In this document: piece after piece, positions 39,465 through 48,159 of the stretch
Numbering within the stretch: the first letter of the stretch is position 1
How the letters are laid out: the number at the start of each line of letters is the position of its first letter
Assembly: GCA_937922675.1 (NCBI GenBank)
Contig: CALAJN010000001.1
Coordinates: forward strand, 164,647-228,646
Source: an uncultured Granulosicoccaceae bacterium
GTDB lineage: Bacteria; Pseudomonadota; Gammaproteobacteria; Granulosicoccales; Granulosicoccaceae
DNA: 64,000 nucleotides
Direction of reading: 5' to 3'
Notes under the pieces: model-generated
What the model saw: the letters and a program-made list of their open reading frames with translations, nothing else
Told to the model about the DNA's origin: nothing
Database searches by the model: none
Made by a program: the position numbers and the translations under genes

Positions 39465-41384
39465 ATGTCTGAACCCGAAATTGACAAAGAAGACGGCCAC
39501 GCGCCGGACTTCAACTTCCTCGGCGATCCGCTGCAGAAACGGTCACAGCGCCCGGGTGCCTACAAAAACACGTTGTCTGCACGCAAGCCTGTTATCAGAA
39601 CTCCCGTACCGGTCAGCGAAAGTGGTCCTCTGCGTGCGCCTGTATCAGAGGCGGATTTCGTGCTCACCCCGGCCTACACAACCGATGGCCTGCGCGTAGA
39701 CCCTTCTTCGGGAGGTGGTATGCGCGATTTGGCTGTGGTTGCTGCGCGTGAGCGTCATGTCTCGGAGTCACTCGGCAACCAGAACGCAAAAGATCGTCAC
39801 ATCTCTGACTCACCCTCGGCCAAAGCTCCACCGTTGGCAAGAGAGACACCAGCCGAAGATGTGCGCAGCAACGTAACGCCACTCCGGAACCGCCACAAGA
39901 ACGATCAAGGCCTGCAAGGGCAGCATGCAGCCGATGGGCGACGGCCACGGTTTTCAGAAATTGATGATGATTTTGCGTTCCTGGCGGAAGATCGTGCCAG
40001 GCCACCAGCTTCAGGGGTCTATCGGCCAACGGCATCTGTAGTCCAGTCAGACGTCAGCGACGATTTGTTCGACGGCGTGCACCAGTTCGATGATGAGCGT
40101 GATACCGGTAGCCGGTGGCTATGGCCCGTGGCGATTTTAGGGGCGCTTATTATCGCCGCGGGAATCGGGCTGTATTACCGCGAGTACTTGAGTCCGGTGC
40201 CGGGCTCGTCAGACATCGCCTCCGCCTCCAGCGAACCACTAGCTGAACCTGTGGCGCAAGCGGACAGTGTCGCCAGCGCAGCGTCCTCACTTGCTGAGCG
40301 TTTTCGATCCGAGTTGGCCCAGGTAGAAGAGCTTATCGCAAACGGCGCGCTGGACGATGCCGAGATTCGTCTTGCCACCATGGACCGTACGCTATTTGGT
40401 TACGGCAACGCTGAGTTCACCGCCGCGCTGGAGCGCATCGAGCAGCTGCGCGCGGCACCCGCTGGCGCGAATGGGTCGACAAATACCGAGCAAGAGAGAG
40501 CCGATAACGAGGCCACTGAATTGGCTCGCCTGGAAGCTGAGCGTGTGGCTGCTGAACGAGAGGCCGCTGAAGCTGAGCGTTTGGAAGCAGAGCGTTTGGA
40601 AGCAGAGCGTGTGGAAGCGGAGCGTGTGGCTGCCGAGCGCGAGGCCGCCGAAGCTGCCCGTCTTGAAGCTCAGCGAGAAGCTGCAGCACGAGCAGCTGCC
40701 CAACGTGAGGCCGCCGAAGCTGCCCGTCTGGAGGCTGCGCGTGTGACTGCCGAGCGCGAGGCCGCCGAAGCTGCTCGTCTTGAAGCTCAGCGAGAAACTG
40801 CAGCGCGAGTCGCGGCCGAACGCCAGGCTACAGAGGCTGCTCGGCTTGAGTCTCAGCGACAAGCTGCGTCAGCAGCTCGTCGCGAAGCGGCTGAGGCCGA
40901 GCGAGCCGCTACCAATCTGCGAATTGCTGAAGAGCGTGCAGCGCAGCAGCGCGAAGCGGCCCGACAGCGTGCAGTTCAGCAGCGCGAAGCGGCGCGACAA
41001 CGCGAGGCGCAGCAAGTGGTGCCGGTAATTTCACCGGGAGCGGTGCGCTCGATCAACGACGAGGATGTGCGGACAGTATCCGAGCGCTTCAGTAGACTGG
41101 AGTCGGCCATTGAGTCGCGCAGCATCGTGGAATTGATTGGACTCACTGAGCCCTCAGGGCTGCGAATACAACAATTTCTGCAAATGTTCGAAAACAGCGA
41201 GTCAATTTCCGCACGGATAACGGGTCTGTCAACCCGGAACGTGTCCGGTTCAATTACCGGAACGCTGAAAATCGACCGCGTAATCAGAGCGGATGGGGTC
41301 GTGCTGCCGCCGCCGCCGGAGTTGTCATCCATTACACTGACAAGCAGGTGGCAAGATGGTGACTGGTCGGTGATTGACTGGTAG
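39465..41384 (+). CDS. Single-span membrane protein with long coiled coil, unknown
   Basis: A 639-residue protein. Residues 1-215 are polar and probably disordered; one membrane segment ([21 protein letters not shown]) lies near 217-238. From about 342 to 518 there is an Ala/Glu/Arg coiled coil built from repeated [19 protein letters not shown] units, visible in the DNA as imperfect repeats. The last ~110 residues form a compact domain ([17 protein letters not shown]... to GDWSVIDW) that I do not recognise. Topology is cytoplasm-membrane-periplasm, reminiscent of TolA in layout but not in sequence. It probably spans the periplasm; its neighbours are exported proteins. Function unknown. Confidence 0.75.
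   Translation: MSEPEIDKEDGHAPDFNFLGDPLQKRSQRPGAYKNTLSARKPVIRTPVPVSESGPLRAPVSEADFVLTPAYTTDGLRVDPSSGGGMRDLAVVAARERHVSESLGNQNAKDRHISDSPSAKAPPLARETPAEDVRSNVTPLRNRHKNDQGLQGQHAADGRRPRFSEIDDDFAFLAEDRARPPASGVYRPTASVVQSDVSDDLFDGVHQFDDERDTGSRWLWPVAILGALIIAAGIGLYYREYLSPVPGSSDIASASSEPLAEPVAQADSVASAASSLAERFRSELAQVEELIANGALDDAEIRLATMDRTLFGYGNAEFTAALERIEQLRAAPAGANGSTNTEQERADNEATELARLEAERVAAEREAAEAERLEAERLEAERVEAERVAAEREAAEAARLEAQREAAARAAAQREAAEAARLEAARVTAEREAAEAARLEAQRETAARVAAERQATEAARLESQRQAASAARREAAEAERAATNLRIAEERAAQQREAARQRAVQQREAARQREAQQVVPVISPGAVRSINDEDVRTVSERFSRLESAIESRSIVELIGLTEPSGLRIQQFLQMFENSESISARITGLSTRNVSGSITGTLKIDRVIRADGVVLPPPPELSSITLTSRWQDGDWSVIDW
40500..41015 (+). repeat. Degenerate coding repeats of a coiled coil
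   Basis: Imperfect repeats of GAG/GCC/GAA-rich units encoding [15 protein letters not shown] variants. Several copies are nearly identical over 40 bases, for example the blocks around 40640, 40700 and 40760. Copy number may vary between strains. Confidence 0.7.
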
Positions 41385-41430
41385 GGTCGGCGGCTTGCCA
41401 ATGTTCGTGCTCACAAGGAGCTTGTCTTTC

Positions 41431-42075
41431 ATGTCAGCTTTACGTCGTATTCTGGCCGTCTTTCTAGCGGTCGCGCATATCACTGCGACCGGAATGATGG
41501 CCATGCCTTCAGCCGCGCTCGCTCAGGCGTCCGATGGTGAGCCGCCTACCATCTCGTTCGAAAGAATCGGCGAGGGCGTTCTGGGAGATACTCAGGTATT
41601 TTCTGCCTCCGTCACTGATGATCGTGAACTAGCCACTGTGACATTGCACTACCGTTTGGGTGAGAGCAGTGATTACGAGAGTGCGCTGATGCGCCCAATA
41701 GCGGGAACGGCCATACATTCAGCCTCGGTGGAAACACGGGGTTCTGACGAGACAGTCTTGCAGTATTACATCGAAGCCCGCGATGCGGCGGGTAATCGCA
41801 GCATTCAGGGGTTCGCCTTCGACCCTATAGAGCGGGCATTGATTTCGCCCGAACAACCGGCAAGCGCTGCCATAGCAGCGACTGCCGTTGAACCAGCTCA
41901 ACAGGTGAGCACTAATTCGATGTCAACCGGGCGCAAGGTGCTGTACGGCATCCTGGGTATTGTGGTTGTCGGTGCGATCGCCAGCGCTGCGGGTGATTCA
42001 GGTGGTAGTCGTGATAACCCGGCTGCGGATGATCCCGGTACGGTTCCCGTGCGAATCCTTGTGGACGCGCTGTAA
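41431..42075 (+). CDS. Exported Ig-like protein with C-terminal membrane segment, unknown
   Basis: ATG 41431 is chosen because AGGAG lies 10 bases upstream and a signal peptide follows (SALRRILAVFLAV... ALAQA). The precursor has 214 residues. Residues 35-130 form an Ig/FN3-like domain of the kind that holds a DDRELATVTLHYR strand and LQYYIEARDAAGN. Near residue 165 a hydrophobic segment (VLYGILGIVVVGAIASAAG) followed by a Gly/Ser/Asp tail suggests a membrane anchor. The next gene begins in the stop codon (TAATG), so they are translated together. Function is not known. Confidence 0.7.
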   Translation: MSALRRILAVFLAVAHITATGMMAMPSAALAQASDGEPPTISFERIGEGVLGDTQVFSASVTDDRELATVTLHYRLGESSDYESALMRPIAGTAIHSASVETRGSDETVLQYYIEARDAAGNRSIQGFAFDPIERALISPEQPASAAIAATAVEPAQQVSTNSMSTGRKVLYGILGIVVVGAIASAAGDSGGSRDNPAADDPGTVPVRILVDAL

Positions 42076-44066
42076 TGAATACTGAATTCAAGTTTGCTGG
42101 CGTTCGGTTGAGTCCTGTCTGTCGATGCATTGCGGCGTTTGTAACGCTTGCATTGGTGGCGTGCGAACAGGGTGGTGATAGCGGCAACGTTTCGTCCTTT
42201 GATGACGGTAGCGCCGAGATGGCGTTCACACCTCCTGTATCAATCTTGCTGACCAGAGCAATCGATCCGAACGCGTTGGTGTTGACCGTAGAGGTCGATG
42301 GAGAGAGTGTTCCTGTAGAGCGAGTGGACGAGCGGTGGGTGGCGCAAGTCGGGCTTGCGAGAGGGGCGTCTGTCGATGTAACCGTCTACTGGTCAGAGCT
42401 GTTTGGTGGCTCAAGTTTGAAGCTCGCTACCTTGACCAAGCCGGTGACAGTGCCGCCAACCGTGGACAGTCTCGACGTTGTGTTTCGCTCTACCGAGTTC
42501 GACACGACCTCCTTGGCTGAACTCGATGTCGATAACGACGGCAGATCCAATCTTGCCGAACGCCAGGCAGAAACTGACCCGCGAGATGCCTCAGACCCGG
42601 GGCAGCCAGTTGTTGATGTCGTGCTGCCTGTTGAGGTTCGGCTACCACAGGCGCTCGGCTTGGCAGATGAAGCCATAACCGAGGCGATTGAAGTCAGCGC
42701 TGTGGTTGATGGGATGGTTATCGCGTTGACTCGCGACGGGTCGGTATGGAGAGGTTCGACCACGGCACCACAGCAGAGTGAGGTATTTGTCAGCGTCAAT
42801 GTGTTTGCGACCACTGCTCGTGCGCTGCGTCTGGCCAGGTTTGAACAAAGTATTGCCAGCGGCGATGGAAATCTCATCCTCGTAAGCGCTGAAGACTACG
42901 ATATCAGTGACGATTTTGATGGCGATGGGATAGTCAATGTCGTTGAGCTGGCTGACGGTACAGATCCGAGAACAAGTGATCTAGATCCCTGTGATGTGTC
43001 GCAGTTCGAGCCAGGTTGCACTATCGATACCGACGGCGATGGCATGCCTGACTGGCAAGAAGGTGAGACGCGTGACGACGATGGTGACGGCACGCCGGAT
43101 TATCTGGAATCACGACTTACTGATTCTGACGCGGATGGTTTTGATGACGAGAACGATCCGGGCAACCTGGACCCCTGCGTCCCGTCATCCACCAGCGAAG
43201 CTTGCCTTTCCACGGCCGATACGGATAACGATGGTGTCCTTGACCGGACTGACAATTGCCCCGCGATCGCCAACGGTGATCAGGCCGACGCAGACGAGGA
43301 CGGCATTGGTGATGTGTGCGATGCCACACCTCTACCCGACGCAGACGGCGACTCCATTTCTGATGACCGGGATAATTGCCCGACGGTAAGCAACACGAAT
43401 CAAGCCGATGCCGACGGTGATGGTATTGGCGATGTCTGCGATGGAACGCCGATTCCTGACGTAGACGGCGACTCTATTGCGGACGACGTCGATAACTGTC
43501 CGACTATCAGCAACGTCAATCAAGACGATGCAGATCGTGACGGCCTGGGTGATGTGTGCGACGACACTCCGTTGCCGGATTTTGACGGTGATGGTGTGGC
43601 CGATGAAGCCGACAACTGTCCGGCCGCCAGTAATGCGGATCAGGCGGATGCCGACGGCGACGGAGTTGGTGATGCTTGCGACCCCACACCGGAGCTCGAC
43701 TCGGATTCGGACGGGATTGTGAATGATGATGACAACTGCCCGTTCGATGCCAACGTTGATCAACAAGACAGCGATGGCGATGGCATAGGCGATGTGTGCG
43801 ATGACACACCGTCGCCCGACCTTGACAATGACGGGATCGCGGATAGCGCTGACAACTGCCCCAGTGATGCGAACGCCGATCAACTTGACTCCGATGCGGA
43901 TGGCGTTGGCGATGTCTGTGACCCAACACCTCTTCCGGAAACCGATACGGCAGGCACCGACACAGGCGAAACCGACGGGGTCGAAACCGACGCGGGCGAC
44001 ACCGACGCGGGCGGCACCGACGCGGGCGGCACCGACGCGGCTGGTCTTGAGATGACTGGCGCCTAG
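42075..44066 (+). CDS. Lipoprotein with thrombospondin type 3 calcium-binding repeats
   Basis: A 663-residue lipoprotein (signal ending LALVAC). Residues ~50-270 contain two or three Ig-like modules. Then come Asp-rich calcium loops (DFDGDGI, DTDGDGM, DDDGDGT) and six consecutive 40-residue TSP3 cassettes, each DxDxDG...DNCP...DxDxDGxGDVCD, ending in a Thr/Asp/Gly tail. Each cassette has a Cys pair and two calcium-binding loops, so the chain should be calcium-stabilised and rigid. Lipidation places it on the outer membrane or periplasmic face. Its start overlaps the previous gene by one base. Probably a surface or spacer protein; partner unknown. Confidence 0.85.
   Translation: MNTEFKFAGVRLSPVCRCIAAFVTLALVACEQGGDSGNVSSFDDGSAEMAFTPPVSILLTRAIDPNALVLTVEVDGESVPVERVDERWVAQVGLARGASVDVTVYWSELFGGSSLKLATLTKPVTVPPTVDSLDVVFRSTEFDTTSLAELDVDNDGRSNLAERQAETDPRDASDPGQPVVDVVLPVEVRLPQALGLADEAITEAIEVSAVVDGMVIALTRDGSVWRGSTTAPQQSEVFVSVNVFATTARALRLARFEQSIASGDGNLILVSAEDYDISDDFDGDGIVNVVELADGTDPRTSDLDPCDVSQFEPGCTIDTDGDGMPDWQEGETRDDDGDGTPDYLESRLTDSDADGFDDENDPGNLDPCVPSSTSEACLSTADTDNDGVLDRTDNCPAIANGDQADADEDGIGDVCDATPLPDADGDSISDDRDNCPTVSNTNQADADGDGIGDVCDGTPIPDVDGDSIADDVDNCPTISNVNQDDADRDGLGDVCDDTPLPDFDGDGVADEADNCPAASNADQADADGDGVGDACDPTPELDSDSDGIVNDDDNCPFDANVDQQDSDGDGIGDVCDDTPSPDLDNDGIADSADNCPSDANADQLDSDADGVGDVCDPTPLPETDTAGTDTGETDGVETDAGDTDAGGTDAGGTDAAGLEMTGA
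43218..43937 (+). repeat. Six 120-bp repeats encoding TSP3 cassettes
   Basis: Six in-frame units of exactly 120 bp each (starting 43218, 43338, 43458, 43578, 43698, 43818), recognisable by the recurring GATAATTGCCC- and GGCGATGTGTGCGA-like motifs. The spacing is invariant, which suggests duplication or homogenisation. The following 44-base tail has short GGCACCGACGCGGGC repeats. Confidence 0.9.
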
Positions 44067-44236
44067 AGCACCGCAGGAGGTCAGCGCGAGTCCAATCTCT
44101 GTGGTTGGACCCTGGAAGTGAAAATCTGTCTGAGTAGTTGTCTGTTGTTCGAGCCGGTGACGGGCTACAGCTTTTATGAGTAACAATTGCGTCACGTGTC
44201 TCGGACGCTGGGTGGATCAGAAGGCATGCTTGGAAC

Positions 44237-44851
44237 ATGCGGGTCCGTCACACCATACTTTCATGTTTGCTGCTTGGTGGTTCAGGGACTGCCGCCTGGC
44301 ATCTTGGCGAGCTTGCCAGTCAGGGTCTTGGCCACTCTCGATCTGGTATCGAACAACTCAGTTACGACTGGATATCGGATGTCGAGGAGTATCGCGACGA
44401 CCACTTCGGTTTTCGCATGGCTGTTCCGGCCGGGTGGAACTCCATCGATCCGTTGCTTGACTACACCGCTGAGGAAGATGGACTGGCGGTCGCACACAGC
44501 GTGGTTTTCGAGGCCCCGCGTGAGAGCGAGTCGGACGATTTTTCTGACTACGTGATGGTCGAAATATTTCCCGGTAGTCGCTCCGAGAAGTTCGCGACGG
44601 ACGGGACGCGTGCAAAGCATGTGACGATCAATGGAATCGCCGGGTTGCGTGAAAGTCTCGCTGTGGATCAACATCGCATTGGCGAGTCGACCGTTGACCT
44701 TGTCGTACACCAGGCAGAAATCCGTGATACCGGCTACACCGTTGGTTTTTACGCCATCGGCGAACCGCGAAACCGGCAGCTGATCGATGATGCGTTTGAG
44801 TTACTCATTCGCACTTTTACTTTTGACCTGCCGCCGTATCGGGTGATCTAG
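44237..44851 (+). CDS. Exported protein, PsbP-like, unknown
   Basis: A 204-residue protein with an export signal (MRVRHTILSCLLLGGSGTAA). Residues ~55 to the end form one alpha/beta domain that begins HFGFRMAVPAGWNSI, a pattern of PsbP-like/DUF1795-like proteins. There is no catalytic motif. It shares the tetranucleotide CTAG with the convergent GH16 gene: both stop codons (TAG) lie in 44848-44851. It is the last gene of the rightward run. Confidence 0.7.
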   Translation: MRVRHTILSCLLLGGSGTAAWHLGELASQGLGHSRSGIEQLSYDWISDVEEYRDDHFGFRMAVPAGWNSIDPLLDYTAEEDGLAVAHSVVFEAPRESESDDFSDYVMVEIFPGSRSEKFATDGTRAKHVTINGIAGLRESLAVDQHRIGESTVDLVVHQAEIRDTGYTVGFYAIGEPRNRQLIDDAFELLIRTFTFDLPPYRVI

Positions 44852-46458
44852 TCTGCTGTTCCGGTACGGCCCGGGTAGCCCTCTGGCCATGCGGCAAATG
44901 AGGGTCGGCGATTGGGTGGTGATCCAATTGACGAACCTGCCGTTGGCACTTGGCTCGTACCGTCGCTAAACAACTGCTCATCGTCGTAGGAACCAATCTT
45001 CTGGTACACGCGGATGTAATCCAGCTCGTACTGAGCGGGAAATTCCGTCGTCTCATCTGGTGAGCCCGGCCACCAGCCACCAATTGCCGTATTCGCAATT
45101 ACGTACATGTCTACACTTGATACACGTGGATCATCCAGCCGGTACGTCTCGATACCGTCAACGTAGAAAATCAATGTGCCAGGTCTCCAGTCCACGGCGA
45201 ATGTGTGAAAGTCGGCAGTAAAATCAATACCTACCACCGGCATGGAGGGGGTTGAATGCAACTCTTCCGGGTCCGTGGAGTGATCGTAGTAGTGGTAGGT
45301 GTGATACATCACGTCCTGATCGTCACCGATATGCTCCATGATGTCTATCTCCGGCTCATCGCCGCGATCGTAGACGGTATTGAGTAGCCAGAATGCAGAC
45401 CAGAGGCCTTTTCCATAGGGTGTCTTGGCGCGAGCTTCGGCGTAGCCGTATGTGAAATTGAATGAATCCCGGCTTGTAATAACTCCTGACAAGTAGGGTT
45501 GGCCGAGTGCCTTTTCACTAAGTGCTTCGGGGGTGGGTATCGAGTTGATAGTCAGGTTCTCACCATCGAAGGTGAAGGGATCAAAACCGAAGGAGGGATC
45601 GTTCTTTGTATCAACATAGAACTGTTCTTCTGAGTTTATGATGACATCGGTACCCCAGATGTAGCTGGTTGACCACTTGCTGAAGTCCAGTGAACCATCC
45701 TGAAATTCATCAGAAAACACCAACTCGTATTCGTCAAGATCCACACCTCTCGCGGCGTCCACCTTTGGGTTTGACCGACCGCTTCCGCCGACTTCTACAG
45801 TGAGTCCTGTTGCGATTCGGGTCAGTTGATCGGCAAAGTCGTACGCTTCAACCTCATAGTAAAAGCTGCCGTCTGTTGTATCGGTGTCGATCCATTCGGT
45901 GCCGTCAGTGACGGACAAGACGAACTCTGCATCGCGGTAAATGTTGTAACCGCGAGCGGTCGCATCGGCATCCCAGACGATACGTACGCTACCGTCATCG
46001 AGCACCTCGCCTTCAAAACCATCGCTGGTTCTGGAGAAGAAAGTGTCGCCGATCGTGCTCTCAGTGCTCGTTTGATCACTGATGTCAACACCACCGCCTT
46101 GATTATCGACTGATTCGGTAGATGTCTCGTCGGTTGAGGGGGCGTCCGTAGCCGTCTGTTCCGGATTTGCCGCACCCGTCAGTGGAGTAGAACTTGCGTC
46201 AGTCGAAGTGTCAGTCGCAGCCTCAATTGTCGCCACACTCTGTGATCGCTCTGCCGCCACAGACTGCGCGTAGGTCAGAGTCGATGTGAACTCTGTATTC
46301 AGCTCTGCCGCTGACAAAGAGCCAGTGTCACTGAAGACCGAGGCGGAGTTGTCTGCATCGTCGGAGCAGGCCGAGAGCACGAGCGCAGCGGCACAGGTGA
46401 GTGCGCATCGCCGCGTCAAGAAACGTACGGATGTGGAGAATTGTGTGATGTCTTTCAC
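44848..46458 (-). CDS. GH16 lipoprotein glycosidase with FN3 domain
   Basis: A 536-residue lipoprotein starting at GTG 46458 with a lipobox (ALVLSAC). A Ser/Thr-rich linker (about 35-130) and an FN3-like domain (about 140-225) precede the GH16 domain, which opens YELVFSDEFQDGSLDFSKW. The catalytic motif EIDIME starts at Glu370 and is intact; DYIRVYQ closes the fold. The C-terminal ~40 residues are low complexity. It should hydrolyse a beta-glucan or galactan at the cell surface. It is paralogous to the protein encoded at 48.2 kb, which shares DPFTxDxxxLTIxxIPTP and other stretches, and more distantly to the one at 4.7 kb. Confidence 0.88.
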   Translation of the reverse strand: MKDITQFSTSVRFLTRRCALTCAAALVLSACSDDADNSASVFSDTGSLSAAELNTEFTSTLTYAQSVAAERSQSVATIEAATDTSTDASSTPLTGAANPEQTATDAPSTDETSTESVDNQGGGVDISDQTSTESTIGDTFFSRTSDGFEGEVLDDGSVRIVWDADATARGYNIYRDAEFVLSVTDGTEWIDTDTTDGSFYYEVEAYDFADQLTRIATGLTVEVGGSGRSNPKVDAARGVDLDEYELVFSDEFQDGSLDFSKWSTSYIWGTDVIINSEEQFYVDTKNDPSFGFDPFTFDGENLTINSIPTPEALSEKALGQPYLSGVITSRDSFNFTYGYAEARAKTPYGKGLWSAFWLLNTVYDRGDEPEIDIMEHIGDDQDVMYHTYHYYDHSTDPEELHSTPSMPVVGIDFTADFHTFAVDWRPGTLIFYVDGIETYRLDDPRVSSVDMYVIANTAIGGWWPGSPDETTEFPAQYELDYIRVYQKIGSYDDEQLFSDGTSQVPTAGSSIGSPPNRRPSFAAWPEGYPGRTGTAD

Positions 46459-46689
46459 GTTTATGCCGGGCAGGGCGCTGGAAATCCCAGTCGTTATCAG
46501 ATGTATCGGTCATGTTTCTGCAGTCTGAACGCGCGCAATACCTCCTCACTGTTTTGTCATCTAAACGACGATCGGCTGTGATTTAGCCGAGTAGCACATG
46601 ACAGATTCGCCATTTAGGGCCTCCAGCTTTGCTTGCTGGCATGTTTCCTGATGCTTGCAAGGCACTTCAAGCTTGAATGCGCTTATCGA

Positions 46690-48147
46690 ATGCGAACCCA
46701 AATCACACTGAGCGGCTATGCCGCGCTGGCTCTCGGGCTGGTTACAACGACACCAGCGACGGCTGCCAACTGGAACGGCAGTTACGAGGCGGACGGGAGT
46801 TGCTACTGCTCCGGGTCTCTGCCGTCCAGCGTATCAGGCATCCTTGTTCCAACGCCTGTTGGCAGTCAGTCCGTTGCGAACGTGTGTGCACGCTTGGGAG
46901 ACGGTCCTGGTCTGAGTGAGGTCGACGGCGTATTTGACAAGGTTGTTTACCCGGATACGCAATGCGGAAATGGACCATTTGCAGACGGTACAAGTCTCGT
47001 TTATGCCGAATGTGCTGGCACGCGCGAGCCTGGCAACGCGGAGGAGTGCCAACCGGTAGGGCCGCGCTGGAATCTGGCGCTGGCCTATGCAGAGCCGGCT
47101 GACGCCATCGATGAACCCAGAGTGTTGGCAGCCGCCCAACCGCAAGTGCCCGCTGAGGAAATCGTAACGCTCGAAGGGCAGGACTGGCGCAAGGGACCTG
47201 CTGGCACCGAGGCGACTGGAGAACCCGGCAGTCGAATCATTCTGGACGGTGAAGTCTGGCTCAAGGCCGACGACCCGGTTTTTGCGAGGATTGAATCGGA
47301 GCCTGTAAGAACTCTGGCTGAGGCGGAGTCACCCGCCAATGAGCCGGTGGCTCCGCGACGCGGGTTTCGAGTGGCCGAGCCCGAAGATCCTGAGGCGCTG
47401 CGTGCGCGGCAGCGGATGCTCCTGGTTGAGGCGCGTGAGCGTGCACGTCAACGTAAAGCTGCGGGTCTGTCCGCTTCAGCTTCTGTTACCCGAACCGATC
47501 TTCCAACAACGTCCGCTTCTGATCCGGTTTCTCTTGGCGCGGCAACACCCGCTGAGCAAGAGCCAGTCGAGGTTGTGACACAAGCGATTGAGGTTGAACA
47601 GAACACCTCCGATTCTGATACATCTCCCTTGTCAGCGCTGCGGTTGCCCGAGGATGTTCGAGGCAGTTCTGATGAGTTTGGCTACGTGCAGGCTATGCCT
47701 TTGTCATTTGATTTTGGCGGTGCGGGAGTGCAACTGGAAGGCAGCGCCGAATTCAACAATCGCTATCACCTCGTGGCGAGAGGTGCTACTGCCAAGTCCT
47801 ACAGTGAACTCATGATTGGCGCTGGTTATCACTACACACCGCCTAACGCTGACCGTATGACCTTGATGGCCACAGTAGGTTTGGAGTACGGCGTATTTCC
47901 ACTGGCGCAGGGTGAGTTCGAGATAGATGCCAAAGACACAGGTTTGTGGCTTGGCGTTGGTAGTCGGATCGTAATCAACCCGCGCTTTGAGCTTGAAGGT
48001 GGCGTGGGTTACAGCAGCTTCCAGGATGGCGATCCTGTCGCCTTCGGTGGCGCTTTTTATCACATCAATCGCAGCATGGATCTGATGTCTCGTTTTGAGC
48101 TTGGCGACAATGATTCTTTCGGCCTCGGTCTACGCGTTTACTACTAA
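46690..48147 (+). CDS. Outer-membrane beta-barrel protein with Cys-rich N-terminal domain
   Basis: ATG 46690 gives 485 residues with a signal peptide ending ATA before NWNGSY. Residues 25-130 hold a domain with about six cysteines (CYCSG, VCARL, QCGNG, ECAG, EECQP) that may form disulfides. A Pro/Glu/Arg-rich linker with a short helix (about 230-270) leads to a C-terminal ~170-residue region of alternating strands ending GLGLRVYY, the aromatic end typical of outer-membrane barrels. The next gene begins 12 bases downstream, so the two should be co-transcribed. Family not recognised. Confidence 0.7.
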   Translation: MRTQITLSGYAALALGLVTTTPATAANWNGSYEADGSCYCSGSLPSSVSGILVPTPVGSQSVANVCARLGDGPGLSEVDGVFDKVVYPDTQCGNGPFADGTSLVYAECAGTREPGNAEECQPVGPRWNLALAYAEPADAIDEPRVLAAAQPQVPAEEIVTLEGQDWRKGPAGTEATGEPGSRIILDGEVWLKADDPVFARIESEPVRTLAEAESPANEPVAPRRGFRVAEPEDPEALRARQRMLLVEARERARQRKAAGLSASASVTRTDLPTTSASDPVSLGAATPAEQEPVEVVTQAIEVEQNTSDSDTSPLSALRLPEDVRGSSDEFGYVQAMPLSFDFGGAGVQLEGSAEFNNRYHLVARGATAKSYSELMIGAGYHYTPPNADRMTLMATVGLEYGVFPLAQGEFEIDAKDTGLWLGVGSRIVINPRFELEGGVGYSSFQDGDPVAFGGAFYHINRSMDLMSRFELGDNDSFGLGLRVYY

Positions 48148-48159
48148 GGGGGCACCGAT

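Noticed and set aside
40357..40862. Open frames in other registers over the coiled-coil region, both strands
   Set aside because: They are low-complexity products of the repeats and lack any conserved feature.
43332..44195. Long open frame antisense to the TSP3 repeats
   Set aside because: It reads as repetitive Arg/Ile/Val units created by the repeat and has no start signal or family; a by-product of the sense gene.
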